Shown here piece by piece: positions 34,875 to 45,708 of a DNA stretch of 64,000 bases (positions are counted from its first letter, which is position 1; each line of letters opens with the position of its first letter). The DNA lies in assembly GCF_026340975.1 (NCBI RefSeq), contig NZ_JAPEOS010000002.1, positions 886,501 through 950,500 of the forward strand, in the 5' to 3' direction. The position numbers and the translations under genes are program-made. This stretch comes from Streptomyces sp. NBC_01214. GTDB lineage: Bacteria; Actinomycetota; Actinomycetes; Streptomycetales; Streptomycetaceae. The notes below the pieces were generated by a model. The model had not been told where the DNA came from. It did not search any database and worked only from the letters and a program-made list of their open reading frames with translations.

Positions 34875-37252
34875 TACTGGCAGGCCTCGCAGGACTCGGG
34901 GTTCTCAAGGGAGCAGGCCAGCGCCTCGGCGTCGGCGACCGCCTGCGGCAGCTCGACGGGGGTGGCCGCCTGCGCGGCACGGGCGATCTTCGTCGCCGGG
35001 CGCGAGCGCAGGTAGTAGGTGGTCTTCAGACCCTGCTTCCAGGCGTACGCGTACATCGAGCTGAGCTTGCCGATGGTGGGCGTCTCCAGGAACAGGTTCA
35101 GCGACTGCGACTGGTCCAGGAACGGCGTACGGGCGGCCGCCATGTCGATCAGACCGCGCTGCGGGATCTCCCACGCCGTGCGGTACAGCTCGCGGACCTC
35201 GGCCGGGATCCAGCCGAAGCCCTGGACCGAGCCGGAGGAGTCGCGCAGCGCCTCGCGGGTCTGGGCGTCCCACACGCCGAGCTGCTTCAGCTCCTCCACC
35301 AGGTAGCCGTTCACCTGGAGGAACTCACCGCTGAGCGTCTCGCGCTTGAAGAGGTTGGAGACCTGCGGCTCGATGCACTCGTACACGCCGGCGATCGAGG
35401 CGATCGTGGCCGTCGGGGCGATGGCGAGGAGCAGGGAGTTGCGCATGCCGGTCTCGGCGACGCGGGTGCGCAGCGCGTCCCAGCGCTCCGGCCAGTTCAG
35501 CTCGACGTCGTAGTGGTCCGGGTGCAGGACGCCGCGGGCGGTACGGGTCTGCTCCCAGGCCGGGAGCGGGCCGCTGCGCTCGGCGAGGTCGCAGGAGGCC
35601 TCGTAGGCGGCCAGCATGATGCGCTCGGAGAGCTTGGTGGACAGGGCCTTCGCCTCGGGGGAGTCGAAGGGCAGCTTCAGCTTGAAGAAGACGTCCTGGA
35701 GACCCATCGCGCCCAGGCCCACCGGGCGCCAGCGGGCGTTGGAGCGGCCGGCCTGCTCGGTCGGGTAGAAGTTGATGTCCACCACGCGGTCGAGGAAGGT
35801 GACGGCGGTGCGGACGGTCTCGTCGATCCGCTCCCAGTCGATCTCGCCGTCCACGACGAAGGCGCCCAGGTTGACCGAGCCGAGGTTGCAGACGGCCGTC
35901 TCGCCGTCGTTGGTGACCTCGATGATCTCGGTGCACAGGTTCGAGGAGTGCACGACGGTGCCCGGCTCGGCGGTCTGGTTCGCCGTGCGGTTGGAGGCGT
36001 CCTTGAACGTCATCCAGCCCTGGCCGGTCTGCGCGAGGGTGCGCATCATCCGGCCGTACAGGTCGCGGGCGGGCATGGTCTTGCGGGCCAGGCCGTCCGC
36101 CTCGGCCTTGCGGTAGGCGGCGTCGAAGTCGTCGCCCCACAGGTCGACCAGCTCGGGCACGTCGGCCGGGGAGAACAGCGACCAGTCGGCGTCGGCGTTC
36201 ACGCGGCGCATGAACTCGTCCGGCACCCAGTGGGCGAGGTTCAGGTTGTGGGTGCGGCGCTGGTCCTCACCGGTGTTGTCGCGGAGCTCCAGGAACTCCT
36301 CGATGTCCGCGTGCCAGGTCTCCAGGTAGACGGCGGCGGCGCCCTTGCGGCGGCCACCCTGGTTCACGGCGGCGACGGAGGCGTCGAGGGTCTTCAGGAA
36401 CGGCACGATGCCGTTGGAGTGGCCGTTGGTGCCGCGGATCAGCGAACCGCGGGCGCGGATGCGGGAGTACGAGAGGCCGATGCCGCCGGCGTGCTTGGAG
36501 AGGCGGGCGACCTGGTGGTAGCGGTCGTAGATCGAGTCGAGCTCGTCCAGCGGGGAGTCCAGCAGGTAGCAGGAGGACATCTGCGGGTGCCGGGTGCCGG
36601 AGTTGAAGAGCGTGGGGGAGGACGGCAGGTAGTCCAGCCGGCTCATCAGCCGGTACAGGGAGGCCACTTCCTCCACGGCCTGGACGCTCTCGTCGGCGGC
36701 CAGGCCGCAGGCCACGCGCAGCATGAAGTACTGCGGGGTCTCGATGACCTGACGGGTGATCGGGTGGCGCAGCAGGTAGCGGCTGTGCAGGGTGCGCAGG
36801 CCGAAGAAGCCGAAGCGGTCGTCGGCGCCCTCGGCGAGGGTCAGCTCGACCAGCGAGTCGAGCCGGGCCGCGTGGGTGCGGACGAACTCGGCCGTGCGGT
36901 CGGCGATGAGGCCCTCGCGGTGGCCGACCTCGACGGAGGCCGAGAAGGAGGTGGAGCCCTGGCTCGCGGCCTCGTCGCGCACGGCCAGCGTCAGCAGGCG
37001 GGCAGCGAGCCGGGAGTAGGCCGGGTCCTCGGAGATCAGACCGGCGGCGGCCTCCGTGGCCAAGCCGCGCAGTTCGGCGTCGTCGGCGGCGGAGCTGCGG
37101 CCGCGCAGCGCGGAGGCGGCGACCCGGCCGGGGTCGGTGTCGGGGAGGTCCGCCGTAAGTTCGGTGAGGGTACGCAGCAGCGTGGCCCCCGGGCCCTCGG
37201 TGTTGTCGCCAGAAGTGGACTCGGCGCGCGGTGCGGAAGGCGCGATGGTCAC
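34874..37252 (-). CDS. nrdA: Class Ia ribonucleotide reductase alpha subunit
   Basis: The alpha subunit reduces ribonucleoside diphosphates. The 792-residue protein has the catalytic cysteines at expected places: C228 in SSCYLLDS, C440 in NLCTEI with E442, and C455 in VCNLGSVNL. A C-terminal ESCEACQ supplies the shuttle cysteines. The first 90 residues do not show an obvious ATP-cone, so activity control by dATP may be altered or absent. The GTG at 37252 follows GAGGGAG. The upstream extension of the frame lies within the riboswitch leader. It forms an operon with nrdB. Confidence 0.94.
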   Translation of the reverse strand: MTIAPSAPRAESTSGDNTEGPGATLLRTLTELTADLPDTDPGRVAASALRGRSSAADDAELRGLATEAAAGLISEDPAYSRLAARLLTLAVRDEAASQGSTSFSASVEVGHREGLIADRTAEFVRTHAARLDSLVELTLAEGADDRFGFFGLRTLHSRYLLRHPITRQVIETPQYFMLRVACGLAADESVQAVEEVASLYRLMSRLDYLPSSPTLFNSGTRHPQMSSCYLLDSPLDELDSIYDRYHQVARLSKHAGGIGLSYSRIRARGSLIRGTNGHSNGIVPFLKTLDASVAAVNQGGRRKGAAAVYLETWHADIEEFLELRDNTGEDQRRTHNLNLAHWVPDEFMRRVNADADWSLFSPADVPELVDLWGDDFDAAYRKAEADGLARKTMPARDLYGRMMRTLAQTGQGWMTFKDASNRTANQTAEPGTVVHSSNLCTEIIEVTNDGETAVCNLGSVNLGAFVVDGEIDWERIDETVRTAVTFLDRVVDINFYPTEQAGRSNARWRPVGLGAMGLQDVFFKLKLPFDSPEAKALSTKLSERIMLAAYEASCDLAERSGPLPAWEQTRTARGVLHPDHYDVELNWPERWDALRTRVAETGMRNSLLLAIAPTATIASIAGVYECIEPQVSNLFKRETLSGEFLQVNGYLVEELKQLGVWDAQTREALRDSSGSVQGFGWIPAEVRELYRTAWEIPQRGLIDMAAARTPFLDQSQSLNLFLETPTIGKLSSMYAYAWKQGLKTTYYLRSRPATKIARAAQAATPVELPQAVADAEALACSLENPESCEACQ

Positions 37253-37374
37253 GGCGGGAGCTCTCCCTCGCTCGGCCCGGTCATCGGCGAGGCGGGGCGC
37301 GAGCGGGCGCACGCGGGCGCGACGAAAACGCGTACCCCGCATGGCATCCACCGGCCCAACCGCGAGGCCCGGAC

Positions 37375-37512
37375 GAATCGGCACCCGGTTCGGTCGAGCC
37401 GGGCGCGCTGTCGGCAGGTCATCGGACTTGGCGTCCGGTAGCCGGACACTTCATACCGTTGCGGGACAGTTCCGGATTCGCACCGGATTCCCCTGCGGCG
37501 ACAGCAGGCATG
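37375..37512 (-). promoter_or_regulatory. Adenosylcobalamin riboswitch upstream of nrdAB
   Basis: Read on the minus strand, the leader holds the hallmark core: GGGAATCCGGTGCGAATCCG (about 37475-37494), then CTGTCCCGCAACGG (37456-37469), and the B12 box AAGTCCGATGACCTGCC (37413-37429). A hairpin (37384-37403) follows and may be the expression platform. Cobalamin control of class Ia nrd genes is known in Streptomyces, where it favours the B12-dependent class II enzyme when B12 is available. Confidence 0.92.
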
Positions 37513-37561
37513 AGCATACATGTGGGGGCGGCCCTGTGCGGTAACCCCCACATGTAGTGTC
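37512..37561 (-). promoter_or_regulatory. Paired NrdR boxes in the nrdAB promoter
   Basis: Two palindromic boxes centred on ACATGT (37518-37523 and 37550-37555) are 32 bases apart, three helical turns. Each has a C-rich flank (CCCCCACATGTAGTGTC and GCCCCCACATGTATGCT). The pairing and spacing are typical of the NrdR repressor. A TATGCT -10 candidate overlaps the proximal box. Confidence 0.8.
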
Positions 37562-37568
37562 GGCGTGG

Positions 37569-38066
37569 CTACAGCTTGAGCCGGTAAGTGAGGAGTGTCA
37601 GGCCCTCGATCGGCGCCCAATCCCGCTCCGGAGTGCGTACGAAGCCCAGGCGCGCGTAGATCCGATGGGCCCCGGCCATGCTGCGCTGGGTGGACAGGAC
37701 CAGGCCGGTCACGCCCTCCACGGCCCGCGCCCGCTCGATGCAGGCCCGCACCAGGGCCTCGCCGGCGCCCTGGCCGCGCGCCTCGTGGGCCACCGCGAGC
37801 ATCCGGAACTCCGCCTCGTCGGGGGCCGCGACGTCGGCGAGCGGACTGCCCGGAGCGGCGAAGGTCACACCGCCGAGCAGCGATCCGTCCCGCTCGGCGA
37901 CGAGCACCTCGGCCCGGGCGGCCCGGCCGGCCACGTCGCGCAGCACGTTCAGGTAGGCGTCGTCCTCGTTGAAGTCCAGATGTCCGTCGGCGAGGTAGGC
38001 CTGCGCCGTGATCTCGCCCAGCTCCGCGTAATCGGCGGGCAGCGCCGTTCTGATCACCATCTCCAT
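37569..38066 (-). CDS. GNAT family N-acetyltransferase
   Basis: This 165-residue protein has the GNAT acetyl-CoA-binding motif ARGQGAGEALVRACIERA near residue 97, with the preceding FRMLAVAHEARG strand. The late GAHRIYARLGFVRT segment completes the fold. It transfers an acetyl group from acetyl-CoA to an unknown amine. No ribosome-binding site is clear before the ATG at 38066; the GGAG lies just after it, so leaderless or GTG initiation two codons later is possible. Its stop lies eight bases from the nrd regulatory region. Confidence 0.82.
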   Translation of the reverse strand: MEMVIRTALPADYAELGEITAQAYLADGHLDFNEDDAYLNVLRDVAGRAARAEVLVAERDGSLLGGVTFAAPGSPLADVAAPDEAEFRMLAVAHEARGQGAGEALVRACIERARAVEGVTGLVLSTQRSMAGAHRIYARLGFVRTPERDWAPIEGLTLLTYRLKL

Positions 38067-38144
38067 GCGGTCGAGTGTGCAGGACGCCTGGCGGCGGGCG
38101 GCGCTATCGTCGGAGACAGCACCGTCGAGGAAGGTGAGCGAGGC

Positions 38145-38729
38145 ATGACCGTGATGACTGACCGCCCCCACATGCTGACCGAGGAGTTCGAGACCCTCGC
38201 GCGTATAGGCGCCAGAGAAGTGGAGGGGCTGCGGTTGGAATTCATCGACGGGAAGCTGGGGGTCAAGGCAGTGCCGGACGGGGACCACGGACTGATCATC
38301 GAGTGGCTCTTGCGTATCTGCATCCAGCACCGGCCCGACCTGTTCCTTTACGGCGAGCAGGGATTGAGAGTGCAGCAGTATCGCGAAGGGCGCGCCAGGC
38401 CTGATGGCGTTCTGGCGCCGAGTGGTTTTATGAAGGCGCAAGGCGAATGGGTCGCCCCGGACCCTGTCCTGATGGTCGTCGAGATCACCTCCTACGATTC
38501 CGACACCGACCGGCGCGACCGCGTCGAGAAGCCTCGGGCTTTCGCCGAGACCGGCATTCCGATCTACCTCTTGATCGACAGGGACAGCTGTGAGGTCTCT
38601 GTCCACAGCGAGCCGGACGGGCGGCGGTACGAGACAGTCCGCACCGTTCCCTTCGGCAAGGACGTTCATCTCCCCGACCCCGTCGGTATCACCCTTCAGA
38701 CCGAGCCCCTCAAGGATTGGGTGCGCTGA
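38145..38729 (+). CDS. Uma2 family endonuclease-fold protein
   Basis: This 194-residue protein belongs to the Uma2/DUF820 family with a PD-(D/E)xK nuclease-like fold. The core elements are visible: RPDGVLAP near residue 87, VVEITS near 108, and the KPRAFAETGIPIYLLIDRD helix-strand near 125. Streptomyces genomes carry many copies. Their biological role is not settled, and enzymatic activity is unproven. AAGGTGAGCGAGGC provides the ribosome-binding site. A perfect 15-bp hairpin follows. Confidence 0.85.
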   Translation: MTVMTDRPHMLTEEFETLARIGAREVEGLRLEFIDGKLGVKAVPDGDHGLIIEWLLRICIQHRPDLFLYGEQGLRVQQYREGRARPDGVLAPSGFMKAQGEWVAPDPVLMVVEITSYDSDTDRRDRVEKPRAFAETGIPIYLLIDRDSCEVSVHSEPDGRRYETVRTVPFGKDVHLPDPVGITLQTEPLKDWVR

Positions 38730-38737
38730 GGAGCGCA

Positions 38738-38772
38738 GAAGGGCCCCGCCGCGGGATGCGGCGGGGCCCTTC
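38738..38772. terminator. Bidirectional hairpin terminator
   Basis: A perfect 15-bp stem (38738-38752 with 38758-38772) with a GGGAT loop separates the convergent Uma2 and YbdD-type genes. Confidence 0.82.
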
Positions 38773-38779
38773 GTATCGC

Positions 38780-38973
38780 TCAGCAGCAGCGGAAGCCCTC
38801 GCGGGGGTCCGCCTCGCGGGCGTCCGTACGGGCGCGTTCGAAGGCGCGGCGGGTGAGGACCTCCGCGTCCGGGTCGTGGGAGCGGGCGTGGGCCACGTAC
38901 CGGTCGTACGCGGCCTCCCCGGAGAACTCCCGCACGTAGAACCGGGCCTTGGCCAGAGCGCTCCGTACGGTGC

Positions 38974-38977
<4 letters not shown>
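38780..38977 (-). CDS. YbdD/YjiX family small protein
   Basis: This 65-residue Arg/Ala-rich protein matches the small YbdD/YjiX family, almost always encoded directly after cstA-type carbon starvation genes. Landmarks are SGEAAYDRYVAHARSHDP and the C-terminal READPREGFRCC. Its GTG start overlaps the cstA stop by four bases (GTGA), so the two are coupled. A helper role for the CstA transporter is inferred from the constant pairing. Confidence 0.88.
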
Positions 38978-41193
<2,216 letters not shown>

Positions 41194-41321
41194 GACCTCG
41201 TCCCCTCGTCGATCATCTGCGTAAGCGCAGGGAATCTACGGGGGATTGCCCGCTGAGCGTAAGACCCCGTCCGTATTCCGGTATGTGAAGGAATTCGGTA
41301 CGTGGAGCCCGACGGGCGAGG

Positions 41322-42086
41322 TCAGACGGCCGGGCGCTTGAGCCGGGCGACGAACTTGTACCGGTCGCCGCGGTACACCGACCGCACCCACTCCACCGGT
41401 TCGCCGTCGGCGTCCAGGGAGTGCCGGGAGAGCATCAGCATCGGCAGTCCGACGTCGGTGCCGAGCAGGCCGGCCTCGCGCGGGGTGGCCAGTGAGGTCT
41501 CGATGGTCTCCTCGGCCTCGGCCAGGTGCACGTCGTACACCTCGGCGAGCGCGGTGTAGAGGGAGGTGTACTTGGCCAGCGACCGGCGCAGTGCGGGGAA
41601 GCGCTTGGCCGAGAGGTGGGTGGTCTCGATGGCCATCGGCTCACCGCTGGCCAGGCGCAGCCGCTCGATGCGCAGCACCCGTCCGCCGGTGGTGATCTTG
41701 AGCAGCCCGGCGAGGGTGTCGTCGGCCGTCACGTAGCCGATGTCGAGGAGCTGGGACGTCGGTTCCAGACCCTGGGCCCGCATGTCCTCCGTGTACGAGG
41801 TCAGTTGCAGGGCCTGGGAGACCTTGGGCTTGGCGACGAAGGTGCCCTTGCCCTGGATCCGCTCCAGTCGCCCCTCTACGACCAGTTCCTGGAGGGCTTG
41901 GCGGACGGTGGTCCGCGAGGTGTCGAACTCGGCCGCGAGCGTGCGCTCGGGCGGCACCGGCGTGCCGGGCGGCAGCGTCTCGGTCATGTCGAGCAAGTGC
42001 CGCTTGAGTCGGTAGTACTTGGGCACACGCGCCGTGCGAGTGGCTGCCCCGCCTTCCGGCTCCGTGGTCGCCCCTTCGGTGGCCAT
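41322..42086 (-). CDS. dasR: GntR/HutC family global regulator DasR
   Basis: DasR represses chitin and N-acetylglucosamine genes and controls development and antibiotics in Streptomyces; glucosamine-6-phosphate releases it from DNA. The 254-residue protein has the GntR winged helix (RTLAAEFDTSRTTVRQALQELV, residues about 48-70) and a UTRA ligand domain. Its length and the segment EDMRAQGLEPTSQLLDIGY match the Streptomyces coelicolor protein closely. The ATG at 42086 gives the same length. A GTG at 42125 with GGAGGA upstream is an alternative start. It is divergent from dasA. Confidence 0.95.
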   Translation of the reverse strand: MATEGATTEPEGGAATRTARVPKYYRLKRHLLDMTETLPPGTPVPPERTLAAEFDTSRTTVRQALQELVVEGRLERIQGKGTFVAKPKVSQALQLTSYTEDMRAQGLEPTSQLLDIGYVTADDTLAGLLKITTGGRVLRIERLRLASGEPMAIETTHLSAKRFPALRRSLAKYTSLYTALAEVYDVHLAEAEETIETSLATPREAGLLGTDVGLPMLMLSRHSLDADGEPVEWVRSVYRGDRYKFVARLKRPAV

Positions 42087-42233
42087 CGCCGCCCGCCTTC
42101 CCGACTCCAGTTTCGCTGCCGTCACCGGCTCCTCCGATATGTGCGGTCACATCGTGACACGTAAGGGGGGACGGGCCTTCTCTCTCCCCAGGTGTCGGTC
42201 CGATAACGGACCGGGCACCCGCTCATTAGACCC

Positions 42234-42284
42234 TTGACACCCCTAAAGGTCTAGGCCAAGCTCCAGCTACTGGTCTAAACCAAT
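42234..42284 (+). promoter_or_regulatory. dasA promoter with two DasR operators (dre)
   Basis: A TTGACA -35 (42234-42239) is followed 17 bases later by CAAGCT. The imperfect dre AAAGGTCTAGGCCAAG (42245-42260) fills the spacer. A better dre, ACTGGTCTAAACCAAT (42269-42284), lies near the start point. Both fit the consensus ACTGGTCTAGACCAGT. Confidence 0.85.
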
Positions 42285-42375
42285 ATGGATCAGATCCCGG
42301 CCCCACGGCAGTACTTCGCGTATGTCACCGCGGCGGGCAAGGGAAGTGCAGGCAGGCATCCCTGAGGAGGGTGGC

Positions 42376-43656
42376 GTGAAGCGCAAGCTCATCGCGGCGG
42401 TTGGAGTCGCGGGCATGGTTATCGGCCTCGCGGCTTGTGGGAACGGGGACGACGACAAGGCCAAGGCCGATGCGGGTCCCAAGGAGATCACCGTCTGGGT
42501 CATGGACGGCTCCGCGCCGAAGGCCTGGATCGAAGAGGTCAACAAGGAGTTCTCGGCCAAGCACCCCGGTGTGACGGTCAAGGTCGAGGAGCAGAAGTGG
42601 ACCGGCATCCAGGAGAAGGTCACCACGGCCCTCTCCGAGAACAACCCTCCGGACGTTCTTGAGCTCGGCAACACCCAGACCGCGGGCTACGCGGTCACCG
42701 GCGGTCTCGCCGACCTGACGAAGGACAAGGCCCAGCTCGGCGCCGACGCCTGGCAGAAGAGCATGCTCGCCTCGGCCGAGGTCGAGGGCAAGCTCTACTC
42801 CGCCCCGTGGTACGCCGCCAACCGCGTCGTCATCTACGACAAGAAGGCCTTCGCGAAGGCCGGCGTCACCCCGCCCACCACCCGCGACGAGTGGGTCGCC
42901 GGCCTGGAGAAGCTGAAGGCGGCCGACCCGGCCTCGCAGCCGATCTACCTGCCCGGCCAGAGCTGGTACGTCCTCGCGGGCCTGATCTGGGACGAGGGCG
43001 GCGACCTCGCCGTCAAGGACGGCAGCAAGTGGAAGGGTGGACTGGGCACCCCGCAGGCCGCCTCCGCCATGGACTTCTACAAGAAGCTCCAGTCCTTCTC
43101 CACCGCCCCCAAGGACAAGGACGAGGCCACCCCGCAGCAGTCCACCGACATCGTTCCCAAGGGCGGCGTCGCCTCCTGGATCGGTCTCGGCTGGGAGGCC
43201 GGTGGCGCCGAGAAGGCCCTGAAGGACGCGGGCAAGGAAGCCGACTTCGGCTACTTCCCGATCCCGGGCAAGACCGCCGACAAGTCCGGCACCGTCTTCC
43301 TCGGCGGCTCGAACCTCGCCATCGCCGAGCGCTCCAAGAACAAGGAGCTCGCCAAGGAGTGGCTGGCGCTGGCCGCCGGCAAGGAGCAGATGACCAAGTA
43401 CGCCGCCGAGACCAAGGGCGCGCTGCTCCCGAACCAGGCCGGTGCCAACTTCACCCCCGCCGCGGGCTCCTTCGCCGAGGCCATGGGCAAGGCCGGCGCC
43501 AACGGCAAGATCACCCCGGTCACCGCGGGCTGGGCGAACGTCGAGACCGAGCCGAACCCCATCAAGGAGTTCATGACCAAGGTCCTGAAGGGTGAGGACG
43601 CCGCCAAGGCGGGCGCGGACGCGGACGCGGAGATCGCGAAGCGCATCAACAAGTAG
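42376..43656 (+). CDS. dasA: Chitobiose ABC transporter substrate-binding lipoprotein
   Basis: DasA captures N,N'-diacetylchitobiose outside the cell. The 426-residue protein starts with a lipoprotein signal: KRK, a hydrophobic core, and the lipobox LAAC with C21 as the lipidated residue. The rest is a typical solute-binding domain of the CUT1 type. The GTG at 42376 has GAGGAGGG upstream and gives a proper signal peptide, unlike the longer frame start at 42322. It is separated from dasB by 132 bases, so it may also be transcribed at a higher level than the permeases. Confidence 0.94.
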   Translation: MKRKLIAAVGVAGMVIGLAACGNGDDDKAKADAGPKEITVWVMDGSAPKAWIEEVNKEFSAKHPGVTVKVEEQKWTGIQEKVTTALSENNPPDVLELGNTQTAGYAVTGGLADLTKDKAQLGADAWQKSMLASAEVEGKLYSAPWYAANRVVIYDKKAFAKAGVTPPTTRDEWVAGLEKLKAADPASQPIYLPGQSWYVLAGLIWDEGGDLAVKDGSKWKGGLGTPQAASAMDFYKKLQSFSTAPKDKDEATPQQSTDIVPKGGVASWIGLGWEAGGAEKALKDAGKEADFGYFPIPGKTADKSGTVFLGGSNLAIAERSKNKELAKEWLALAAGKEQMTKYAAETKGALLPNQAGANFTPAAGSFAEAMGKAGANGKITPVTAGWANVETEPNPIKEFMTKVLKGEDAAKAGADADAEIAKRINK

Positions 43657-43788
43657 TCCCGCCGCGCAGTACCCGCACGACCCAGCAGTGCAGTGTGAAC
43701 GCACCGGGGCGTGCGGCAGGTGCCCGGACACCCGCCGCGCCCCCGGTCGCGCATTTGACTCCACAGTCAACCGCGAGGAAGCCAAGCC

Positions 43789-44808
43789 ATGACCGTGCAC
43801 TCCCAGGGAGCGGTGACCAGCGCTCCACAGGACGCACCACCGAAGTCCGCCGGACGGCCCGAGACGCCGGCCCCAGCAACCGGCGCCAGCCATACGCCGC
43901 CTCGCGGAGGCAGAAAGTCGCTCCCCTCGGGGTGGCTGCCCTATCTGCTGGTCGCGCCCGCGGTGCTCGCCCTCGCGACGCTCCTGCTGTACCCGCTGAT
44001 CAAGAACGTGATCCTGTCCCTCCAGGACATCAACAAGATCGAGTTCATCCAGCGGAAGTACCCCTTCGCGGGACTCGACAACTACACCGAGCTGCTCGGT
44101 GACGCGAACTTCTGGACCGTCGTCGTCCGCAGCTTCGGCTTCACCCTGGCCAACGTCGCGCTGATCATGGTGTTGGGAAGCCTCATCGGCATCCTGCTGA
44201 ACAAGCTCGGCACGAAGATGCGACTGGTCCTCTCGATGGCCCTGGTGATGGCCTGGGCCATGCCCATCGTCGCCTCGGTACAGGTCTTCCGCTGGCTGTT
44301 CGACGAGCAGTTCGGCGTCATGAACTGGGTCATGCGCACCGCCGGCTTCTCCGGCTACGAGCAGCACAACTGGATGGAGACCGGCCTCTCCACCATGGTG
44401 ATCGTCACGATCCTGGTGGTCTGGGGCTCCATCCCCTTCGTCGCACTCAACATGTACGCCGGTCTCACCACGGTCGGCGCCGAGCTGTACGAGGCCGCCC
44501 GCATGGACGGGGCCAACGGCTGGCAGACCTTCTGGAAGATCGTCTTCCCGAATCTGAAGCCCTTCTTCCTCATCACCACCTTCCTCGAGGTGATCTGGGT
44601 GTTCAAGGCCTTCACCCAGGTCTACGCGATGAACAAGGGCGGACCGGACCGCGCCTCCGAGATCCTGCCGGTCTTCGCCTACGTCGAGGGCCAGAGCCAG
44701 GCCCACTACGGTCTCGCCGCCGCGATCTCCGTCCTGACGATCGTGATCCTCGTGATCGTCATGTCCGTCTACTTCCGCCTGATCCTGAAGCAGGAGGAGG
44801 AGCAGTGA
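43789..44808 (+). CDS. dasB: Chitobiose ABC transporter permease
   Basis: DasB is the first inner-membrane permease of the chitobiose importer. The 339-residue protein has a Pro/Ala-rich cytoplasmic N-terminus of about 45 residues and then six membrane helices. The EAA loop, which docks the ATPase, reads YEAARMDGANGWQ near residue 238. No ATPase gene is present in the cluster; Streptomyces uses the shared MsiK ATPase. GAGGAAG precedes the ATG. The stop overlaps dasC by four bases. Confidence 0.94.
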   Translation: MTVHSQGAVTSAPQDAPPKSAGRPETPAPATGASHTPPRGGRKSLPSGWLPYLLVAPAVLALATLLLYPLIKNVILSLQDINKIEFIQRKYPFAGLDNYTELLGDANFWTVVVRSFGFTLANVALIMVLGSLIGILLNKLGTKMRLVLSMALVMAWAMPIVASVQVFRWLFDEQFGVMNWVMRTAGFSGYEQHNWMETGLSTMVIVTILVVWGSIPFVALNMYAGLTTVGAELYEAARMDGANGWQTFWKIVFPNLKPFFLITTFLEVIWVFKAFTQVYAMNKGGPDRASEILPVFAYVEGQSQAHYGLAAAISVLTIVILVIVMSVYFRLILKQEEEQ

Positions 44809-45701
44809 GCACGAGCACGACCACCGCCCCGAAGCCCGCGGCTCCCCAGAGGCCCGCACAACAGCTCCGGACCCGCCGCCCGGTACGCCCCGCAGCCGTG
44901 GCCAAGAACCTCGGCGCACTCCTGCTGGCCCTGGTCTTCGTCTTCCCCGTGTACTGGATGTTCTCCTCGGCCCTCAAGCCGGCCGACCAGATGCTCACGA
45001 AGGACCCCGTCTTCGTCTTCACGCCGACGACGGACAACTTCGTCAAGGCCACCGGGGTCGAGAACTTCTGGACGTACGTCACCAACAGCGTCCTGGTCAC
45101 CGTCGGCGCCGTCCTGCTGGCCCTGCTCGTCGCCCTCGCCGCGAGCTTCGCCATCGCCCGAATGAAGTTCAAGGGCCGCAAGGGCCTGGTCCTCACCGTG
45201 ATGATGGCCCAGATGGCCCCCTGGGAGGTCATGGTCATCGCGATGTACATGATCGCCCGCGACAGCGAGATGCTGAACAGCCTCCCGCTGCTCACCGCGA
45301 TCTACTTCGTGATGATCCTCCCCTTCACCATCTGGACCCTGCGCGGCTTCATCGCCGCCGTCCCGGTGACCTTGGAGGAGGCGGCCCAGATCGACGGCTG
45401 CACGCGCGGCCAGGCCTTCCGCAAGGTGATCTTCCCGCTGCTGGCCCCCGGCCTGATGTCCACCTCGCTCTTCGGCTTCATCACGGCCTGGAACGAGTTC
45501 GCCATGGTCCTGATCCTCAACAAGGACAAGAGCGCGCAGACCCTGCCGCTGTGGCTGACCGAGTTCATGTCCGCCTTCGGCAACGACTGGGGCGCCACCA
45601 TGGCCGCTTCCTCGCTCTTCGCCGTCCCGGTCCTGCTGATCTTCATCTTCCTCCAGCGCAAGGCCGTCGGCGGCATGACCGCCGGCGCCGTGAAGGGATG
45701 A
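44805..45701 (+). CDS. dasC: Chitobiose ABC transporter permease
   Basis: DasC is the second permease of the importer. The 298-residue protein has six membrane helices after a 40-residue cytoplasmic N-terminus, and the EAA loop LEEAAQIDGCTRGQAF near residue 190. The GTG start overlaps the dasB stop (GTGA), which should fix the two subunits at equal amounts. It is followed after seven bases by the hexosaminidase gene. Confidence 0.94.
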   Translation: MSTSTTTAPKPAAPQRPAQQLRTRRPVRPAAVAKNLGALLLALVFVFPVYWMFSSALKPADQMLTKDPVFVFTPTTDNFVKATGVENFWTYVTNSVLVTVGAVLLALLVALAASFAIARMKFKGRKGLVLTVMMAQMAPWEVMVIAMYMIARDSEMLNSLPLLTAIYFVMILPFTIWTLRGFIAAVPVTLEEAAQIDGCTRGQAFRKVIFPLLAPGLMSTSLFGFITAWNEFAMVLILNKDKSAQTLPLWLTEFMSAFGNDWGATMAASSLFAVPVLLIFIFLQRKAVGGMTAGAVKG

Positions 45702-45708
45702 CGCCGTC

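Noticed and set aside
42325..44919. An 864-residue minus-strand frame across dasA-dasB
   Set aside because: It spans two well-identified genes and an intergenic gap on the other strand; it is an open-frame artefact of high GC.
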